Of a DNA stretch of 8,020 bases, positions 7,101-8,020 are shown piece after piece. Made by a program: the position numbers and the translations under genes. Each line of letters begins with the position of its first letter. Position 1 is the stretch's first letter. The DNA comes from DASWHX01 sp036397995 (lineage in GTDB: Bacteria; Bacteroidota; Bacteroidia; Cytophagales; Cyclobacteriaceae). The notes under the pieces were generated by a model that was not told where the DNA came from, ran no database searches, and was given only the letters and a program-made list of their open reading frames with translations. Location: NCBI GenBank assembly GCA_036397995.1, contig DASWHX010000056.1:1-8020 (forward strand), read 5' to 3'.

Positions 7101-8020
7101 GTAGTAAATATTGGTCAGCCCTTTGCCATTACCGTAATGGGTGGCCTTGCCTTCAGTACAGTACTCACGCTTGTTTACATCCCTACCATGAGCGCAAGCC
7201 TTGAAAATGTTATTGACTGGTTCAGGAACTTGAATCCAATCATCAAAGTAATTCAGTTTGCGCTTTTAATCCTCATCGTTTTCTTCATCTACACTGAAAT
7301 TAATGGCCTGCTCTGGCAGTTGATTTGGTTTGTGTCGGGAGTAATCCTTATTCCGGGCGGAACCTATTTTGTAATGACCGCACTGAAGCGGGCATATTCA
7401 AATATGATTAAGGAAGGTGAATCCATGAATATTGAGATTCAGCACCTAACCAAAGTCTACGGCCGTGACAAACAAATGATAAGGGAATGGAAAGGAAATA
7501 AGAATTTGTATGATATGAGAGGGGAAAGACTGGTTTCCTTACGACTTTTTTTTCAAAATCTGATTTGGCAGGGCGCTCTTGCAGCCTTTCTGGCATACTT
7601 TATCTATTTCTACCTGGACAAAGCATTCTGGCAGTTGATCTTCATGCTGGCCCTCCACAAGCTGCTGCTGTATATTATTGATGAAATTATCTTGCTGAGT
7701 GCCCCGGCCAGGAAAAAGCTTGCTTTAATTCTAAGTAGAATTGTTTATTGGGGCTTTCCGGTATTTAGTTCCATTTATATTTATCAGAACATCTACGTGA
7801 AAGCCCAGGGTGTAATCCTGATTGTTTTGTGGTTCATAGGATTGATCCTGGTGGGTGCAGCCGGGAGACATGCGGCCAAACCTGTAAAACCAGACTCGGT
7901 TAAAGGTAGATTCAAATTCATGAAGCGGATTTATTACCGGATACTGAATGCAATTCCATTCATTGGCCGTAAGAAAGAACAGTTTAAGGCACTTTCAGGA
8001 GTGAGTTTATCTATTGGTCA
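4116..8020 (+). CDS. RND-family efflux pump fused at its C-terminus to an ABC-transporter ATPase domain; 3' end outside the window
   Basis: The frame has no stop from the ATG at 4116 to the window edge, giving 1301 full codons plus two bases. The ATG overlaps the stop of the previous pump (ATGCCTAA), which suggests coupled translation; the N-terminus M-P-N-L-G-I-L-G-V-I-I-K-R-K is typical of RND starts. Residues 1 to about 1040 are a full RND pump: TM1 (14-29), L-P-I-E-L-F-P-N (35-42), porter region to about 338, TM2-TM7 (about 339-555), second porter region with a Ser-rich linker (about 650-665), and TM8-TM12 (about 870-1028). TM4 has G-M-L-L-D-N-S-V-V-V-I-E-N with D404 and N405; TM10 has V-V-V-N-N-G-I-I-L-I-D with N940; TM11 has R-L-R-P-I-L-I-T-S. 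Beyond the normal RND end come two predicted TM helices (about 1044-1090). An ABC ATPase first strand follows from 1104, with A-loop candidate Y1115, then four predicted TM helices (about 1150-1250). The ABC pattern resumes at A-L-S-G-V-S-L-S-I-G (1292-1301). Walker A, Q-loop, signature and Walker B are not in view. The RND part is certain; the ABC identification rests on two short but characteristic strands. Confidence 0.9.
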   Translation, partial: MPNLGILGVIIKRKVLVSMIFVGLSLLGYISYKKLPIELFPNVELPILIIQVNSATDVDPKYMEQQAIIPLEGAVGTLEGIAEINSTANSRQGLIFISLEQDVNIKYAYLKLEQKVNSVRASLGQDFLVNIIKIDTEQLTNVFMSVQVLGSGGVDRVRNITDRYIVNRLANIDGMGGVEVFGGRQKTLEIIMNDALCEANGITPNAINDVLARNSNQSAFAGIVRQNGNRVFVNVTAELKDIKNIQNLVVSEKGPLLLRDVAEVYFGVKEQASLSRVNGKDAVSIRLSRDTQANVIALSEITSKVIDEINEDIAQLDAEIVVQSNNAEIMVNNIEQIKSLALVGGLLAVFVLWIFLRRLRFILSIALAIPISVFTAFNLFYAYNISVNSLTLIGMALAIGMLLDNSVVVIENIYRHLANKKSADAAVVEGTKEVMRSVIAATLTTITVFLPFVFSSNFLITIIGTHIGVSIISTLIVSLVVALVLIPMLAHAAINKEKSLGSPLIKNSSIRQRLVQIYVIFLKASFRKPALTIIGGVFLFFVTIGLSLIISFASINEVENKELKMFVTMPEGSTLDNTDLKVRSIEEKVMRIPAVEKVISQISEGNSVITVQLVEEFSDLDTISIFDMKVRLSAISREYDDLEISLDKQPASSSQSRRPSSSMDFERLLGLGSEQERILISGQDFELMEAFAHDINIFVSNLQSIENSSINVSPSRPEAHLIFNQVRMSDLGITQNDVAAGLNDFQSSFTSGSRFVSGDEEYEITIRTENKETPRTKGFKELTVMPVVNAEGATHELSDFSAVIYANGDSEIIRVNQEKQIEITYSFIEEVLASEDLLEASRIEIDQIVNGVNIPSGLNVDVIHEEQLFDDFYFLITAALILILMILASVFESLYLPIVIMFTIPLSAIGAFLGLTLTGNSLLNANTLVGFLILLGVVVNNGIILIDYSRILRHRGYSKYRALMMSGISRLRPILITSITTIVAMLPLAMGEAEYVVNIGQPFAITVMGGLAFSTVLTLVYIPTMSASLENVIDWFRNLNPIIKVIQFALLILIVFFIYTEINGLLWQLIWFVSGVILIPGGTYFVMTALKRAYSNMIKEGESMNIEIQHLTKVYGRDKQMIREWKGNKNLYDMRGERLVSLRLFFQNLIWQGALAAFLAYFIYFYLDKAFWQLIFMLALHKLLLYIIDEIILLSAPARKKLALILSRIVYWGFPVFSSIYIYQNIYVKAQGVILIVLWFIGLILVGAAGRHAAKPVKPDSVKGRFKFMKRIYYRILNAIPFIGRKKEQFKALSGVSLSIG
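7246..7386 (+). other. Two extra transmembrane segments after the RND core
   Basis: The RND fold of the second pump is complete after TM12 and the polar stretch E-N-V-I-D-W-F-R-N-L-N-P (about residues 1030-1041). The frame then continues with two hydrophobic blocks, residues about 1044-1060 (I-Q-F-A-L-L-I-L-I-V-F-F-I-Y) and about 1066-1088 (rich in Trp, Ile, Phe and Val), separated by a short loop, T-E-I-N-G. These are neither part of a standard 12-TM RND protein nor part of an ABC ATPase. Their even number returns the chain to the cytoplasm just before the ABC-like domain. Helix limits are estimates by eye. Confidence 0.7.
7410..7427 (+). promoter_or_regulatory. Possible internal ribosome binding site and start codon before the ABC domain
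   Basis: Bases 7410-7420 read AAGGAAGGTGA, one base longer than the consensus AAGGAGGTGA, and sit four bases before an in-frame ATG at 7425 (seven bases from the GGAAGG core). This is the best Shine-Dalgarno-like site in the window, stronger than anything before the two real RND starts. It lies exactly where an unfused ABC protein would begin. It may be a relic of a once separate gene, or it may still allow a free ABC protein to be made alongside the fusion. It may also be coincidence, because the codons simply encode K-E-G-E-S and Bacteroidota-like genomes rely little on such sites. Confidence 0.35.
7425..8020 (+). other. ABC ATPase domain, N-terminal part, interrupted by a four-helix membrane module
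   Basis: This is a domain within the second pump's frame, residues 1104 onward. It opens with M-N-I-E-I-Q-H-L-T-K-V-Y-G (1104-1116), the classic first strand and A-loop of ABC nucleotide-binding domains, with Y1115 placed to stack on adenine. In ordinary family members the strand A-L-x-x-V-S-L-x-I follows within about ten residues. Here it comes at 1292-1300, after an insert of about 165 residues. The insert has a basic lead-in, four hydrophobic helices (about 1150-1167, 1171-1194, 1204-1226, 1232-1249), and a basic exit segment (R-F-K-F-M-K-R-I-Y-Y-R, 1265-1275). Loops between helices contain the charged pieces D-K-A, A-P-A-R-K-K and Y-V-K-A-Q. The window ends before Walker A, so ATPase competence cannot be judged. 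Confidence 0.72.

Noticed and set aside
7425..8020. Treating the ABC-like segment as a separate gene starting at the ATG at 7425
   Set aside because: The RND frame runs into it with no stop, and two extra helices that belong to neither family lie between, so the simplest reading is one fused gene. An internal start remains possible and is reported separately.

Overview
The window is a piece of one compact operon, transcribed left to right, that encodes an envelope efflux system. It contains the 3' part of a HlyD/AcrA-type periplasmic adaptor gene (bases 1-964), a complete RND-family inner-membrane pump (983-4123), and a second RND pump (4116 to the right edge, still open). Coding density is essentially total: the only non-coding stretch is 18 bases at 965-982, and the two pump genes overlap by 8 bases. 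No RNA gene, insertion sequence, CRISPR array, origin, terminator or operon promoter is visible.

The moderately AT-rich composition, the lack of Shine-Dalgarno sequences at the RND starts and the flavour of the RND proteins fit a Gram-negative member of the Bacteroidota. That assignment is inference; no phylogenetic marker gene is present. The adaptor plus RND architecture itself requires a two-membrane envelope.

The second pump is the remarkable feature. Its frame is open from the ATG at 4116 to the last base, at least 1301 codons. A normal 12-TM RND protein ends near residue 1040. This one continues with two further predicted TM segments (about residues 1044-1090), and then at residue 1104 reads exactly like the first strand of an ABC-transporter ATPase (the M-N-I-E-I-Q-H-L-T-K-V-Y-G motif, with an A-loop tyrosine at 1115). 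That domain is broken after the first strand by about 165 residues that carry four predicted TM helices. The ABC pattern then resumes at about residue 1288 with the A-L-x-G-V-S-L-S-I-G strand that normally sits just before the Walker A loop. The window ends a few residues short of where Walker A should be. Read at face value, this is an RND proton-antiporter fused in one chain to an ABC nucleotide-binding domain that is itself split by a membrane module. The helix count is even at every junction (12, +2, +4), so both ABC parts would lie in the cytoplasm, as required.

Working model: the adaptor bridges the pump(s) to an outer-membrane channel encoded elsewhere. The two different RND proteins, translated in a coupled way, may form a mixed trimer as MdtB and MdtC do. 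The C-terminal ABC part of the second subunit would add an ATP-dependent activity, possibly together with an ABC permease encoded downstream. The substrate cannot be deduced.
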